Positions 49,865 to 60,836 of a stretch of DNA of 64,000 nt are shown here, piece by piece. The stretch is taken from positions 1,798,001-1,862,000 of the forward strand of contig RCTD01000006.1 in NCBI GenBank assembly GCA_014898415.1, read 5' to 3'. Numbering within the stretch: position 1 is the stretch's first letter; the number at the start of each line of letters is the position of its first letter. The position numbers were made by a program, and so were the translations under genes. The notes below the pieces were generated by a model that was not told the origin of the DNA, did not search any database, and was given only the letters and a program-made list of their open reading frames with translations. The DNA is from Stromatinia cepivora (lineage: Eukaryota; Ascomycota; Leotiomycetes; Helotiales; Sclerotiniaceae).

Positions 49865-50185
49865 GTTCGATACGTATGAAAACTGTTTTTGGACCAACCA
49901 CTCATTCGTTGAACCGACTCTCCTTAATGCAAGCTTAAAATATATAACTTCAGAAAGGTATTAAACTAATTTACCAGAGCTTATTAATCGGCCTGATAAT
50001 GAAAAAAGTAAAAACGGAGGAATATCCAGCATGTGCTATTTTTAACTTATTTCGAGGCTGCTTGCGGTGGCGCCAACCTTAAGTGTGGCTGAATTAATTA
50101 GCGGGTCTTACGAATTCCAATCCCTATATGGAAGTTCATGCTTGAAATACAAAATCCTTAGCATCGACAACTACAATTCAACACT
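49865..50185. promoter_or_regulatory. Divergent promoter region, cyclo-ligase / ROT1
   Basis: 321 bp between two outward-facing start codons. No motif is named with confidence. Confidence 0.45.
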
Positions 50186-51196
50186 ATGGCAACAATTGTT
50201 CTGCCTTCAGTATTAATCGCGAGCGCATATTTACTGTCAACTGTGTCTGCCACTCCAAATGTAAATGAGCTTGTTGGAACATGGTCTACAAAGTCCGCCG
50301 CAGTGTTGACTGGCCCTGTACGTTTTTATTCTTGGATCAAGAGGAACGACGCTTGAAATTACTGATGGGCACGCACTGATACTGAGGATTAGGGTTTTTA
50401 TAATCCAGTTAACGACACATTACTGGAACCTACCCATACTGGAATCTCATACTCTTTCACCGCAGATGGCTACTATGAAGAGGCATACTACAGAGCGATC
50501 TCAAATCGTACGTATTGTTTCACGACATTCGAATTACAAGAAGAGCATAACTAATGAAACTGTAGCTGCAAAACCTAGTTGTGTGTCTTCGATAATGCAA
50601 TGGCAGCACGGTAAATTCGTCTTGAACGACGATGGCTCTCTTAATTTGAACCCGTTCAGTGTGGATGGTCGTCAACTAGAATCTGCTCCATGTACTGCCG
50701 ATACTGCAACATACACACGATACAATCAGAGCGAGACAATGCAGGTTTGTTTGTGCTTTTCCTTATTATCCTGATTATCGACATGCGGACTATGAACAGA
50801 GCTGATCACTGACCGTCTAACTTCTAGAAATTCCAAGTCTACACGGATCCTTATACGAAATTAACTCGACTTGATCTTTACCAATTCGATGGAACACCCG
50901 TGAACCCGATGTTTTTAGCCTACAGTCCTGCGCTTATGCTTCCTACCGAAACCCTCAATCCGACAACTTCAGCAAAGCCAACTTCGAGCTCTAAAATGAA
51001 GCGATGGTTGGGTCGTGAGGATGAACCCGAAGAGCCTACAACCTCGGAGGGTTACCTTCTTCCTCTCAACAAGAATGCCAAGCATATCAGCCGCGGCATT
51101 GAGCAACCTTCACTCATCCACCGCATCGATCTCGACCTTCTTTGGTGGGCTGGAGTAGGAATGACCATTTTTGGAGGCGCGGCGTATCTATTATAA
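50186..51196 (+). CDS. Rot1 family ER membrane chaperone
   Basis: Four exons, 50186-50317, 50393-50507, 50566-50744 and 50828-51196, give 264 residues, close to yeast Rot1 (256). Rot1 is an essential ER protein needed for beta-1,6-glucan synthesis and folding of wall proteins. Visible: a signal peptide (core [15 protein letters not shown], end SAT), the [10 protein letters not shown] start of the mature protein, [27 protein letters not shown], a conserved [13 protein letters not shown] block, [14 protein letters not shown], and a C-terminal membrane segment (about residues 243-262, [19 protein letters not shown]). The topology is a lumenal domain with a C-terminal anchor. N-glycosylation sequons occur (NDT, NQS). 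The start at 50186 gives the signal peptide directly. Confidence 0.95.
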
Positions 51197-51680
51197 GCAC
51201 TTGGAGGTTGCACGATAGACTGAGTTTTTGAATGTTTGTATATTTGAGGGATTGAATTACGAGGCGAGGCATATATATACCAATGGTGTCTGTAAACCAG
51301 ACACAGGGAGTTTTTGAGGGGTTCCATTTTCAGGGATACAAGTGTTTCTTGGGTGGTGGTAATATTACATCAGTACTCGAGCAAGGGCGTTGGAACCTCT
51401 CTATTGCGCGGGTTGTAATTGTTAGAACTCCCTTTTTTTCTCTAATCAATGCTAGAAATCTCACGTAAAGCAAAGAATCAAGTCTTGTGTTGCAGGCTTT
51501 TTATCCTTTGATGCTGGTTTGACACTGATGTGGACGGCTTGCTAGTCATTTAAAGGTTGTCTTAACTATCTCTTTCTAAACGTTCTAAAAAACATCCCAC
51601 AGGAGGGATTTTCCATTTCCATCCATCGCCTATTTCTATCATGCACAAATCTTTCATTCGGTCATATATTATTATCCAGC
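51197..51680. other. Convergent intergenic region
   Basis: 3' flanks of ROT1 and the acid phosphatase gene. No gene is seen. Confidence 0.5.
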
Positions 51681-53288
51681 TCAGGAAGTAAAACAGCTTC
51701 CCCAATCACCCCCTTCACTAGCAAAGCTCAAACTCTCCACAAACTTCGACAATCCACATCTGCCCAATTTATCACCACCACAAGTCTTTAATGGTAGCAC
51801 GCGGTCATTAACAATAACTCTAACCAACTCCTCGCTTTCTCCCGCACAGGTCATCTTCTCCACATACATCCTCGCTGCAAATGGTACCGACCAACTCGCC
51901 GAATAGCCATTCGTTTGCAACACATCTTCCCTTGTGGTTTTTGATAACGCGCTTGTGGAGTTATATAAACCCAGAGCAGAGAATATACCAGTCATGTCAT
52001 TGTCGTGGCTGAAATCTGCATATAGTTTGATGGACTTGTCAACCGGGAACGTGTCCGGATTGTCATCTAGGGTATGGTTTGTGGAGGTATGGTCTTGGAC
52101 GGGGCTGTTAGTGAGGCGTGCAACGAGCTCGTTGGTAAAGCCTACACCTTGTGTAGCACCTAATGGATTACCCCAGGAAAATCCGTAGTATTTACCGAGG
52201 GATTGGTAGTAGTCGTAAGCTTTCCAGTCGGCAGCGCTGAAGATATTGCAAAATGGAGAGATAATGCCGGTGGGAGAGGCGACAGTATTGAAGGGGCAAA
52301 GATCCATAAAGTTGATGGTGTCAGCCATGTCGAGGTTGGCGCCAAGGAGGTTAGAGTTAAGACGCGATGTAATGTCTGGGGTGAAGATTGACGCCCATGT
52401 AGCTTGGGCAGAGTTTCCAATGATGGAGTCAGGCCCGTCCTCGAAGGTGGTACAGAGACCGTGGTCGAGAGTGTTGTTGCTTCCTTTATCTTCACTGATA
52501 ATGACGATATTGAATGGGTAGCTAGTATTGGCCGTAGATGATGAGTCTGCCAAACGAGCAGAATGGAACCCTTGGGTCCAGTTTTGGGCAGACTCGACAA
52601 CACGGTCTTGTCCCGAAGAACGAATAAATGGGGTAGTGGATGAGGCTAGGGACTTGTACCGATTGTAGTACTTGATACCGGAGTTGATCAATTCCTGTTG
52701 ACCAAATACGCTAAGCTGATCAGCTCCTAGAGAATATGTGTAGTCCTTTATGAAAGTATAATCGGCTCCATAGGAAGTCGCAGTATTATGGATCTTGTCT
52801 ATGAGAGCACTATATTTTGCTGTCTTGCCAGCTGTAGGATCCCGTGCTCCGTGGCGAGACAAGATCTGAGCAAATGATATTTCACATTGATCAGGTACAG
52901 AAGCACTAATCTCCGAAGGAACTGAAAAATAAGGCGAGTATTGACCCCAGAAATGAGAGATCTCTGGTTGACAATAGTATCCAGCATTGATACTATCACA
53001 CGATGAGTTGGTTGGCAGCCCATAATCTCTATCAATGGTTAGCAAGAATATGAACACTGAGGAAAAGTTTCGCGACCAAACATACACCGCTCCAAAATAG
53101 ACAAGTCCCAATACAACAACTGCAGCAATACCCATGGTGATAACTTTTCTCCTTGATCTTTCTCTGAACTTTCTCAAATGCTGCTCTAAACTCTGGACAA
53201 TATCATCCGAATCTGTGCTAGGAACTGGATCTGATTCTTCAGATGAGGGCAAAGGCTCATATTTATATCTTCCACGGGTGCTAGTCAT
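51681..53288 (-). CDS. Membrane-anchored histidine acid phosphatase (phytase / MIPP-like)
   Basis: Two exons on the minus strand, 53288-53086 and 53028-51681, give 516 residues; an ATG at 53327 would add 13. The 57-bp intron starts with a canonical GTATGT, has a GCTAAC branch site and is retained in one long open frame, so it is easy to miss. Members hydrolyse phosphomonoesters or phytate at acid pH through a phosphohistidine. Visible: a cytosolic N-terminus, a membrane segment (MGIAAVVVLGLVYFGA, about residues 52-70), the catalytic RHGARDP, and the proton-donor motif SHDND. Cys residues and several N-x-S/T sequons suggest an extracytosolic, glycosylated domain. Secreted phytases have a cleaved signal, so this one is probably a type II membrane form. 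CACGTG sites occur upstream. Confidence 0.9.
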   Translation of the reverse strand: MTSTRGRYKYEPLPSSEESDPVPSTDSDDIVQSLEQHLRKFRERSRRKVITMGIAAVVVLGLVYFGAVYVWSRNFSSVFIFLLTIDRDYGLPTNSSCDSINAGYYCQPEISHFWGQYSPYFSVPSEISASVPDQCEISFAQILSRHGARDPTAGKTAKYSALIDKIHNTATSYGADYTFIKDYTYSLGADQLSVFGQQELINSGIKYYNRYKSLASSTTPFIRSSGQDRVVESAQNWTQGFHSARLADSSSTANTSYPFNIVIISEDKGSNNTLDHGLCTTFEDGPDSIIGNSAQATWASIFTPDITSRLNSNLLGANLDMADTINFMDLCPFNTVASPTGIISPFCNIFSAADWKAYDYYQSLGKYYGFSWGNPLGATQGVGFTNELVARLTNSPVQDHTSTNHTLDDNPDTFPVDKSIKLYADFSHDNDMTGIFSALGLYNSTSALSKTTREDVLQTNGYSASWSVPFAARMYVEKMTCAGESEELVRVIVNDRVLPLKTCGGDKLGRCGLSKFVESLSFASEGGDWGSCFTS

Positions 53289-54114
53289 AATATGTCGCAC
53301 CACAGTACGCTCTAATGAACGCTTCATCCTTGCGGCTATTCTTTTCCACCTGCACTGAATAGGAAATTCATACGCTCGAATTGGAAGGTCGCATTCGACA
53401 GAATGTCACTTAACAAGGAGCTTTTATGTGGTACGATTTCGGAGCTGGTACTGAAGATTTTTTTCTCTTTAGAATTTCGTAGTTCGAAGCTCAGATTGAC
53501 CGGCAAGTATCGTTGATGCGTTTCACCACGTGTGGTGATCCCAAGGATGTTGAAGTTGAACTGCATATTGACCTTATCTCATCCTCAGACCCTCTGGTTC
53601 GATTATGTTTTAGTATCATTTTACGGTAAATGCACGGATTTTTACTAATTATTGTGTAATTAGAATCTAGGTATAATTTGGCCAATTAGAACTCGGGGAA
53701 GGATAATCTTCGGAGATCCTACGGTGGTACCCCACATGCCTCTTATTGGCTGGTTTGTAGATTTTAGGTTAGGTAAGCGGAGAAGGGTCTGAGGATGAGA
53801 TAATATTGACCGAGCCTAAGCTTCTGTGCAATTTATGTCACCACGTGATTCACCACAGGTGGGTGAAAACATCCCACAGGAGAAATGGGATTTGGATTGG
53901 GTACATCCAACATTCGAAAAGTTGCAAAGAAATATGGAATAGTAGCAGGAGCAACTAATAGACAACAGCCTCAATAGTTCACAAACATATATCACCGTAT
54001 AAAAGCAAAACTTCCCCGAGTAATCTTGTGTGCTTTAGTATTTTATGAACAGTGCGGGAATTTATGCACTTGATGGTACAGTCTATACTCCCTTAAACCG
54101 GGTATCTAATGTAT
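53289..54114. promoter_or_regulatory. Upstream region of the acid phosphatase gene with two CACGTG sites
   Basis: CACGTG occurs at 53527-53532 (within TCACCACGTGTGGTGA) and at 53842-53847, about 240 and 555 bp upstream of the acid phosphatase start. CACGTG is the core bound by Pho4/NUC-1 bHLH factors in the phosphate regulon, but the hexamer is common by chance. The distal part also holds the IDH2 3' flank. Confidence 0.4.
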
Positions 54115-55573
54115 CTACAAACGGCTGATAATCGCTCCAGCATACTCATGAGTTTTAGACTTGCCACCCAAATCACCAGTCAAGGTCTTTCCTTCTGCCA
54201 AAACGTCGAAAATGGCAGTCTCTATTCTCTGTGCGTGATCGTTCAATCCCATGTGTCTTAACATCATGATGGAACTGAGGAGAAGAGCGGTAGGGTTGGC
54301 AAGAGCCTTACCAGCAATATCTGGTGCAGACCCGTGAACAGCCTCGAAGATAGAGCATTCATCTCCAATGTTGCCGGAAGGAGTAAGACCAAGACCACCA
54401 ATAAGACCAGCGCACATATCTGATAGAATATCTCCGTAAAGGTTAGGCATAACCAACACTTTGTCGTTGTATGGAGTTGGGTCTGTAACAATCTTCAGGC
54501 AGGTATTGTCAAGTAATTCAGAATCAAACTCGACGGCTGGGAAATCCTTGGAAACCCTGTTTGCGGTACTCAAAAAAAGACCATCACTCATCTTCATGAT
54601 CGTGGCCTTGTGGACAGCTCGGACCTTCAACTTGTTGATATCCTGGGCGTATTGGAATGCGAATCGTAGAACACGCTCACTGGCCTCTCTTGTAATGAGC
54701 TTGATGCTTTGTACCACTCCATCTACCACAACGTGCTCGATACCGGAGTATTCCCCCTCAGTGTTCTCTCGGATAAGAACGGTGTCGACATTATCGTAAG
54801 GTGTCTTGTATCCTGCGATTGAGCGACATGGTCGAACGTTGGCGAAGAGGTTGAAAGTTCGGCGAAGAGTAAGGTTCAAAGATACATGTCCTTTACCGAT
54901 AGGGGTCTAATGTAGATTAGTACCGGGCTAGAGAATAATAGCTGGGCTAAACATACAGCCAAAGGACCCTTCAAAGCCACCTTGTTTCTGTTGATACTCT
55001 CGATAGTCTCTGCGGGAATAGTGGTTTTTCCGTCTCGGAGTTGAGGGGTAACATCAACTGGTTCCCACTTGATAGGTGCCTTTATCCGGTGTCAGAGTTG
55101 ACTCGGGATCGTTCGAATATTCTCCTTACCTTAGCGGCCGAAAAAATGTCCTTCACAGATTGCGAAATCTCGGGTCCGATACCATCACCCTCAATCAAAC
55201 TGACTGTGTAGAGTCCCTTGGAAAACGTCAGTGGCTATATCCCCAGAAGCTTTCTCTGTATTCAATTGTATTCCTTTTCGTTTTATTGTAGGGTGTGCAG
55301 CGTCGGAACTATCCTCTCATCGTTGGGGATCTCTTACATCTGAACCCTTCTGGCCGTGGAACTGGGCAATCTTGGCTTTCTCGGTGGCATATTGGCGGCG
55401 CGCCTGTGGTGATAAATAGTGAGCATGTGCATAGAGGGTTGAATATGCAATAGCTGTATTGCAGCGGGAACTAAGTATATTCTTACCTGGACAGCGGCTG
55501 GTTTCCAAGCACGTGAAGATACTTGGATGCACTGTCTTCGCGCGGGGGCGCCAAATGATCTAATTGCTAACAT
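54115..55573 (-). CDS. IDH2: NAD-dependent isocitrate dehydrogenase, subunit 2, mitochondrial
   Basis: Five exons on the minus strand, 55573-55487, 55403-55338, 55216-55130, 55079-54957 and 54906-54115, give 384 residues; all introns fall between codons. The enzyme oxidises isocitrate to 2-oxoglutarate in the TCA cycle as an octamer with IDH1. The first 35 residues are Arg/Ala-rich without acids ([10 protein letters not shown]), a mitochondrial presequence. Family blocks: [12 protein letters not shown], the substrate loop [33 protein letters not shown], the metal-binding region [14 protein letters not shown], and [13 protein letters not shown]. The catalytic-subunit pattern supports IDH2 over IDH1. 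An in-frame ATG 12 codons upstream (55609) is possible but would give a weaker presequence. It shares a 438-bp divergent region with SEC5. Confidence 0.95.
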
Positions 55574-56011
55574 ACTGTCTGCCAAATGTATTCTCGCCAA
55601 ATTTCGCAAGAATGTATTGGAAGGAGAGAAGTAGAGAGTGTGAGTAGGTCAAAATATGCTTAGAGATAGAAGATTTAAAGTCGGCTAACTTGCGGAAAGT
55701 TACTTTTTTCCTCAAGTAAGAAGTTGCTTCTTTGTATTCCGCGTTCCCACTTTCAGCCGTTTTGCCCCGGGCTGTCGGCGCCTGATATCGGTAATTCCCG
55801 ACTTGCGATCTGGGATTGTTACTCTTAAATGATATTCACCTAAAACATTGAATGTAGTGACGTTGAACTTCGACATATTACAATACATTCCATTGAATCT
55901 GAACCACAGATGCTTAAGTTTGGAATCGGGTATTGTTTGATGCAGTGTTGGAATTTATGAATAAATACTCGAGATATTGTTGCGACAATCTCGAATTAAC
56001 CACGATTCAAT
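55574..56011. promoter_or_regulatory. Divergent promoter region, IDH2 / SEC5
   Basis: 438 bp between two outward-facing start codons. No motif is named with confidence. Confidence 0.45.
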
Positions 56012-59000
56012 ATGACGGACATGGAACGGACTATTTTGGATCATTACCAACTTTCATCTCCATATCCCATGGAATGGCCGGCAGATAAGGATACAAGTGA
56101 TGCCTCAGATGAGGAGGATGAACCTCCTAAGTCAAATCAGAATGGTTCAATGGCAGCAGCTGTGGCGCGCAGAAAGTCCAAATACTTCGCCCTTGAGAAA
56201 GCTAGTGATCGCAAAAGTCTCATTCCCAATTCACAAAAATCGGGCGACGGAGTAGAGAACCTGGTTCAAAGGGATGAGCCAGATCCTTTGGGAAGTACCG
56301 ATAGTGTTGTTAGAGTTCTCCGGCAGCAAGGTCTACCTGTGCAGGACGACATAGCATTACGTTAGTATTTCTACTCCTTCTTTCATACCTCCACTGACGG
56401 TACCAGGTAATAGGTTCCTCTTGTCCTCTACAACATTCTCGCCGGTCTTATTTTTGTCACAAGTTCATTCTACCGCCTCTACGCAAGACCTATTACGAGG
56501 GCTGGATCTTCTCTCTAGATCAATTGACCAGAAATCCGCTTCCCTGAAGGTCCTCGTCGAATCGAACTTCGAACGTTTCGTGCGTGCCAAAGCCACAATA
56601 GACAATGTTTATACGGAGATGAAGTATCGAGGGGCGGAACCACCTACAGCTTCCCGCGCTAGACCTCATTCCCGCCATGCCAGCAGAAGTAGTTTTCGAG
56701 CGAGTAGTGGTAATCAGATTGGAATGACGACCTCCCCGCCTTTGGATGACAGAAAGAAGAACGCATTGATGAAAGAAAGCGAGTACGGTGTGCTTGGAAT
56801 CAAAACCCCCCTTTTAGATGTTTCAGCAAAGGCAGAAGAGGTGTGGGGCCCGGCATTGGGTGGAAGAGAGAAGGAAGATAGTCTGAAAGTACTGGTTGGA
56901 ACCGTTGATCGGTACAAAGAATATTACGAGGTCAACGCTGCCATTGCCGATAGTATCAAGCGGAAAGATTATGAAAGTATTGTCGAAGAATACACAAAAG
57001 CAAGACGGTTTGCAGATGATGCAAAGAAACTCACCGAAACCTTAGGAAATACACCGCCGACTGATCCTCAGATACACCAAATCCTCCTGGCTGCCCGCGT
57101 ATGGCATGATGTTGAATCGCAGATCGAGGACTTCAAACGCGATGTATGGAAGAAATTATCATTAGCACAAGGTTCTAGCAAAATGGATGGATTCGTAGGC
57201 GCTCAACAGGATCAACATATGGAACTTATTAGTATATTACTTGAATTAGGAGTCACGGACAATCCTATTTGGGTTTGGTTACTGAGTCGTTATGATCACC
57301 TTAAGGTCAAAATCCAAACAACCTCGGACCGCGCAAAAGTAGAGATCGAAATTCTACGACGGAGATTAGCTAGTGCTGAAAAGCCTGCATCTCAAATTAT
57401 AGCCACTCACCTGCGGTCGCTTGGACGCCAAATTGTAGACAACAAACAAGTTTCAGTGGACTCCCCAGACATCATCGAGCTGTGGGAGAAGATGGACTCT
57501 TTCCTTCAAAGCATGTTCTCCGCACAAGGCATTCTTGGCGAAGTGACAGAATATTGGCAGACTGTTCAAGGTTTCATCGATGGTAAGACACAGAAAGCTT
57601 TACCTGTAGGTATAAATGGAAAGTCTCGAGAGCATCATAGGCTTTCTGATGAGAACATTATCGAATTGCAACAAGGAACAGTTCAGCTAGTTGATACGCT
57701 TCGGGAAAGTATATATGAATTGTTCGTCGATCCTCCAATTGAGGATATATCAGCATTGTTTTCACCTCTACCACCCACGCCACGCACACCGAGAACGGCT
57801 GATTCATTAACTCCCTCTGCCCTTCGAGGTTCTCGATTCGCATTTGACCCCAACAACCTGCCACCTCCATCTCCGAAACGAGGTGAAGCCTGGGAAAAAT
57901 TCGCATTCTGGCCGCCGTGGTCAAATTCGGCCAGCGGAGTCCATTACTTAGCCAAATTCTTGACGCTCGTAGGTTCTGGCGCAAGCGAGATGTCGGGATT
58001 ATACCCCGTGGTTAATGGAGATGGTTCAGCCTTAGAACGATTGAAGGCTCTTGTTGGAGGAGCGCGTGAGAAATGCGTGACTGCAATACTCGCAGCATGG
58101 AATAAAGATGCCGAAAACATCAAAGTCTTGGAAGATTGGAGGCGTTCTCCAGACAAACGAGATTTGACCAGGATGCCAGCTAATTTTAGTGCTTTCGAAA
58201 GTGCAATCCTCATAGGCATGCAAAAGATCCTTTACATCTCCGATGCATCAATCAAGCCAGGCTCGGCCGACATTGTTCTCCCTCCACCAGCAAAGCTCTT
58301 GCAAATGGTTCGCAGTCAGTTTGTGACGACCCTTTATAAAGCATTGAGTGGGATGGTAGAGAACGCAGAAAGGTCTGTCAAAAAAACAGAAGATGATTGG
58401 ACTACTGATACTGATGGTTTGGCAACTCCTGTGGCTATGGTTGTTGCTACAAGCATGGGTGCTGGAACTGTCGATGCTAGTGACCGCGTAAGTCAAATCA
58501 CCCTCCTTTGAGAACCGAATTAACTTTCATAGAATGTTCGAATGCTTTTGACTCTGAGCAATCTGCAGGCCCTTCGTGTCGACGTTGTTCCAAACCTTAC
58601 AACGCAATTTGAGAATGCCTTTTCCGTCAAGCTTACAGAGGAAGCTAAGACAATAAGAGATGTCCTCGGCCAAATCGATGCTCGTCTCTTCCAATCGTAT
58701 ACTAAACCTACTGTTGAGGCTCTCCGCAACATCGTGCGTCGTGGAATCCTAGCGCCGGACTGGGCGCCAACAGAACAACCAAAAGAAGTTCGTCCTTACG
58801 TATATGAGGCTCTATTATGTCTAGTTATCGTCCATACTCAAGTATCCACAACCGCCTCTTCCCTCACTGGTCAAGTACTCTCTTATCTCTTAGAGCAAGT
58901 GTCCCTGGAATTCTTGGAGGCCTTCAAACAACGCCAACGCTTTCCGCTCAATTCTCTTATTCAAGCTACTCTCGATATCGAGTTCGTGGCACAGACCATG

Positions 59001-59234
59001 AATCAGTACACAACAGAACGAGCAACCGAGACTTCAAGTCAGATCTACCAGGAGTTAGATAAGGGAACAGATGGAGAGGCAAGAGCAAGGTTACAAAAAA
59101 TACTGCCAGGAATGAGAGTGGATTTGAAGAGGTTAAGGGAGGCGAGTAAGGGTGAATTTGCTTGCTTCAAGAAAGTAAGGAGTGGAAATAAAGCGGACAG
59201 GACTGCTAGCTCCAGTACCCAAAGTACAGTTTAG
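56012..59234 (+). CDS. SEC5: Exocyst complex component Sec5
   Basis: Three exons, 56012-56360, 56407-58487 and 58533-59234, give 1,043 residues; phases agree. Sec5 is a subunit of the octameric exocyst, which tethers secretory vesicles at sites of polarised growth such as hyphal tips. The acidic N-terminus carries YQLSSPYPMEW, then DPLGS, the helical vesicle-tethering segment starting near residue 115 (SRSIDQKSASLKVLVESNFERFVRAK in outline), and long helical-rod repeats through the C-terminus. RVWHDVESQIEDFKRDVWKK and NPIWVWLLSRYDHL are typical of fungal Sec5. A Pro/Ser-rich loop (PLPPTPRTPRT) lies near residue 570. The intron 1 acceptor (CCAG at 56406) gives Arg across the junction. Confidence 0.95.
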
Positions 59235-60390
59235 GCAAGAGATCGAATAGATATTAATCATTTCCAAATTTACTTTATCATGATATGGGTCACAGTTCAT
59301 AGAATCTTGGATGATCTAGGATTCCGTAAATCTCACAAAGATCAATGATGCATTATTATCCTTCATACATCTGCCAGATAACACTCAAAAGACTAATAGG
59401 ATGAAACGATGATTGCATCTAGTTTAAGAATCACACAAGCCCATCCACTCGGCATCATTTGGATGAGTTCCCCGAGAAGATCAATATCTCTCGATTCCTG
59501 AATATAATCGACTATGAAAGTACTGTATCCATAACCTAGGCCTGCTTACATGATTTAGGGAAGTCTGGCGTAAATATAGACATTCACATTCACTCGCTCT
59601 AATTAGCACCTGCATCTTCTTTACCTGACTGCACCGATGAGCCACCCAGTATCTCTCAACTTCTGTCCAAAAGATTCAGCGAGGAGTTATTTTTAATATA
59701 GGCTTCTTGGCAGATGTCCTCAGAAAGCCATCGACCGAGTAGAGCTATCGCTGTCGTGTACATCCTCGACGAAGGGAGCCACAAACCCAATCATCCAAAT
59801 CTGTTGAATGATTGAAAATACCCGTATTTTGATGGTATATCATAGAAGTATTGATTGTGATTTGGGTATAATTTCACTTCAACCTGAGTAAACTAGAAAG
59901 GTTTGATGTGCTTTATCAAATCCCCAGCTCAAAATATTGAATGCTTGATTTGATACACTCGAGTAGATTTTCGGATGGCTTGGTCACGTGCTATGCTAGC
60001 TCCTTACGCGCAAAAATCATCGAGTCAATATTGCATCTTTGATTCAACCCCTCTCACCCACCATAATGAAGATCGCTCCAGTCAAGTTCAAAATTATGAT
60101 TATGACCATTCAACACCCAGGGGTGGTTTTCCAAACATTTTCCTATCTTCTCTTCTAAGGTTTCTGAATCGATTCCCAATTTTTTTCTAGGCTTCCCGGC
60201 AATCTTGATATCGAGGGGATCTTTCGATTCTTTCGAAGATCCCTCGTCTGTCAGGGTGTCTCTCCAAAAGGTTATCGCTTCACTATGTTACATGCATCAT
60301 TACCACGTAATCTCCTCCGCGGTTGCTCTTGCGCCCCTTCACCCAGCCCTTTTCCTAGGGCATATAATTTCTAACCTTCGCATTTCTCCC
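59235..60390. other. Intergenic, no protein gene recognised
   Basis: It contains the SEC5 3' flank and the region upstream of the 5S gene. A plus-strand open frame at 59975-60190 looks fortuitous. Confidence 0.45.
60362..60368 (+). promoter_or_regulatory. TATA-like box upstream of the 5S gene
   Basis: ATATAAT lies 23-29 bp before the 5S start. Upstream TATA-like boxes at this distance are known for dispersed 5S genes in Neurospora. Confidence 0.55.
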
Positions 60391-60510
60391 ACATACGACC
60401 ATAGACTGAAGAGAATTGGGCATCCCGTCCGCTCTGCCATACACAAGCTTCAGATCGGTGGATTAGTAGTTGGGTGGGTGACCACCAGCGAATCCCCGCT
60501 GTTGTATGTT
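60391..60510 (+). rRNA. 5S ribosomal RNA (single dispersed gene)
   Basis: The 120-bp sequence starts ACATACGACCATAG and ends CTGTTGTATGTT; these termini pair as helix I. Internal conserved blocks are CATCCCGTCCGCTC, the A-box region AAGCTTCAG, and the long fungal signature TTAGTAGTTGGGTGGGTGAC followed by CACCAGCGAATCCC. Helix II is supported by CTGAAG pairing with CTTCAG. The gene stands alone between protein genes, as in many filamentous ascomycetes where 5S copies are scattered and not in the rDNA unit. A long open frame across it (60205-60687) is a shadow. Confidence 0.97.
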
Positions 60511-60545
60511 ACTTTCTTTTTGTTTATTTTTTTGCATTTTTGCAT
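60511..60545 (+). terminator. Pol III T-run terminator after 5S
   Basis: T runs at 60517-60521 and 60527-60533 directly follow the 5S gene, enough to end RNA polymerase III transcription. Confidence 0.75.
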
Positions 60546-60836
60546 TTTTGGTGTCTTGGAGGGCGACGAGTATCACATCCGTGTCACGTCCGTATCGTGG
60601 AATTCTTGGGTGTTGATTTGCCATCAATCTCTTGTAAATAGGGGCTCCAAGGGAGGTGTTATACCAGAGTTCACCGCAGTTTTATAGACTGATGTTGAAT
60701 TGAACCGACCCGCCTTCCCATTTTAACGAAAATCTAACATTCCCATTTGGACTTTTCAAATCGCTCGGCTGGCTGCAGAAACATACCGATTAGCGTCTAG
60801 TCTGTAAAAGCTTTGAACTACGGCTACCTTTCCATG
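60546..60836. other. Spacer between 5S rRNA and the hypothetical gene
   Basis: Under 300 bp and converging with the hypothetical gene's 3' end. Nothing recognised. Confidence 0.4.

Noticed and set aside
60205..60687. 160-codon plus-strand open frame
   Set aside because: It runs straight through the 5S rRNA gene, so its coding appearance is accidental.
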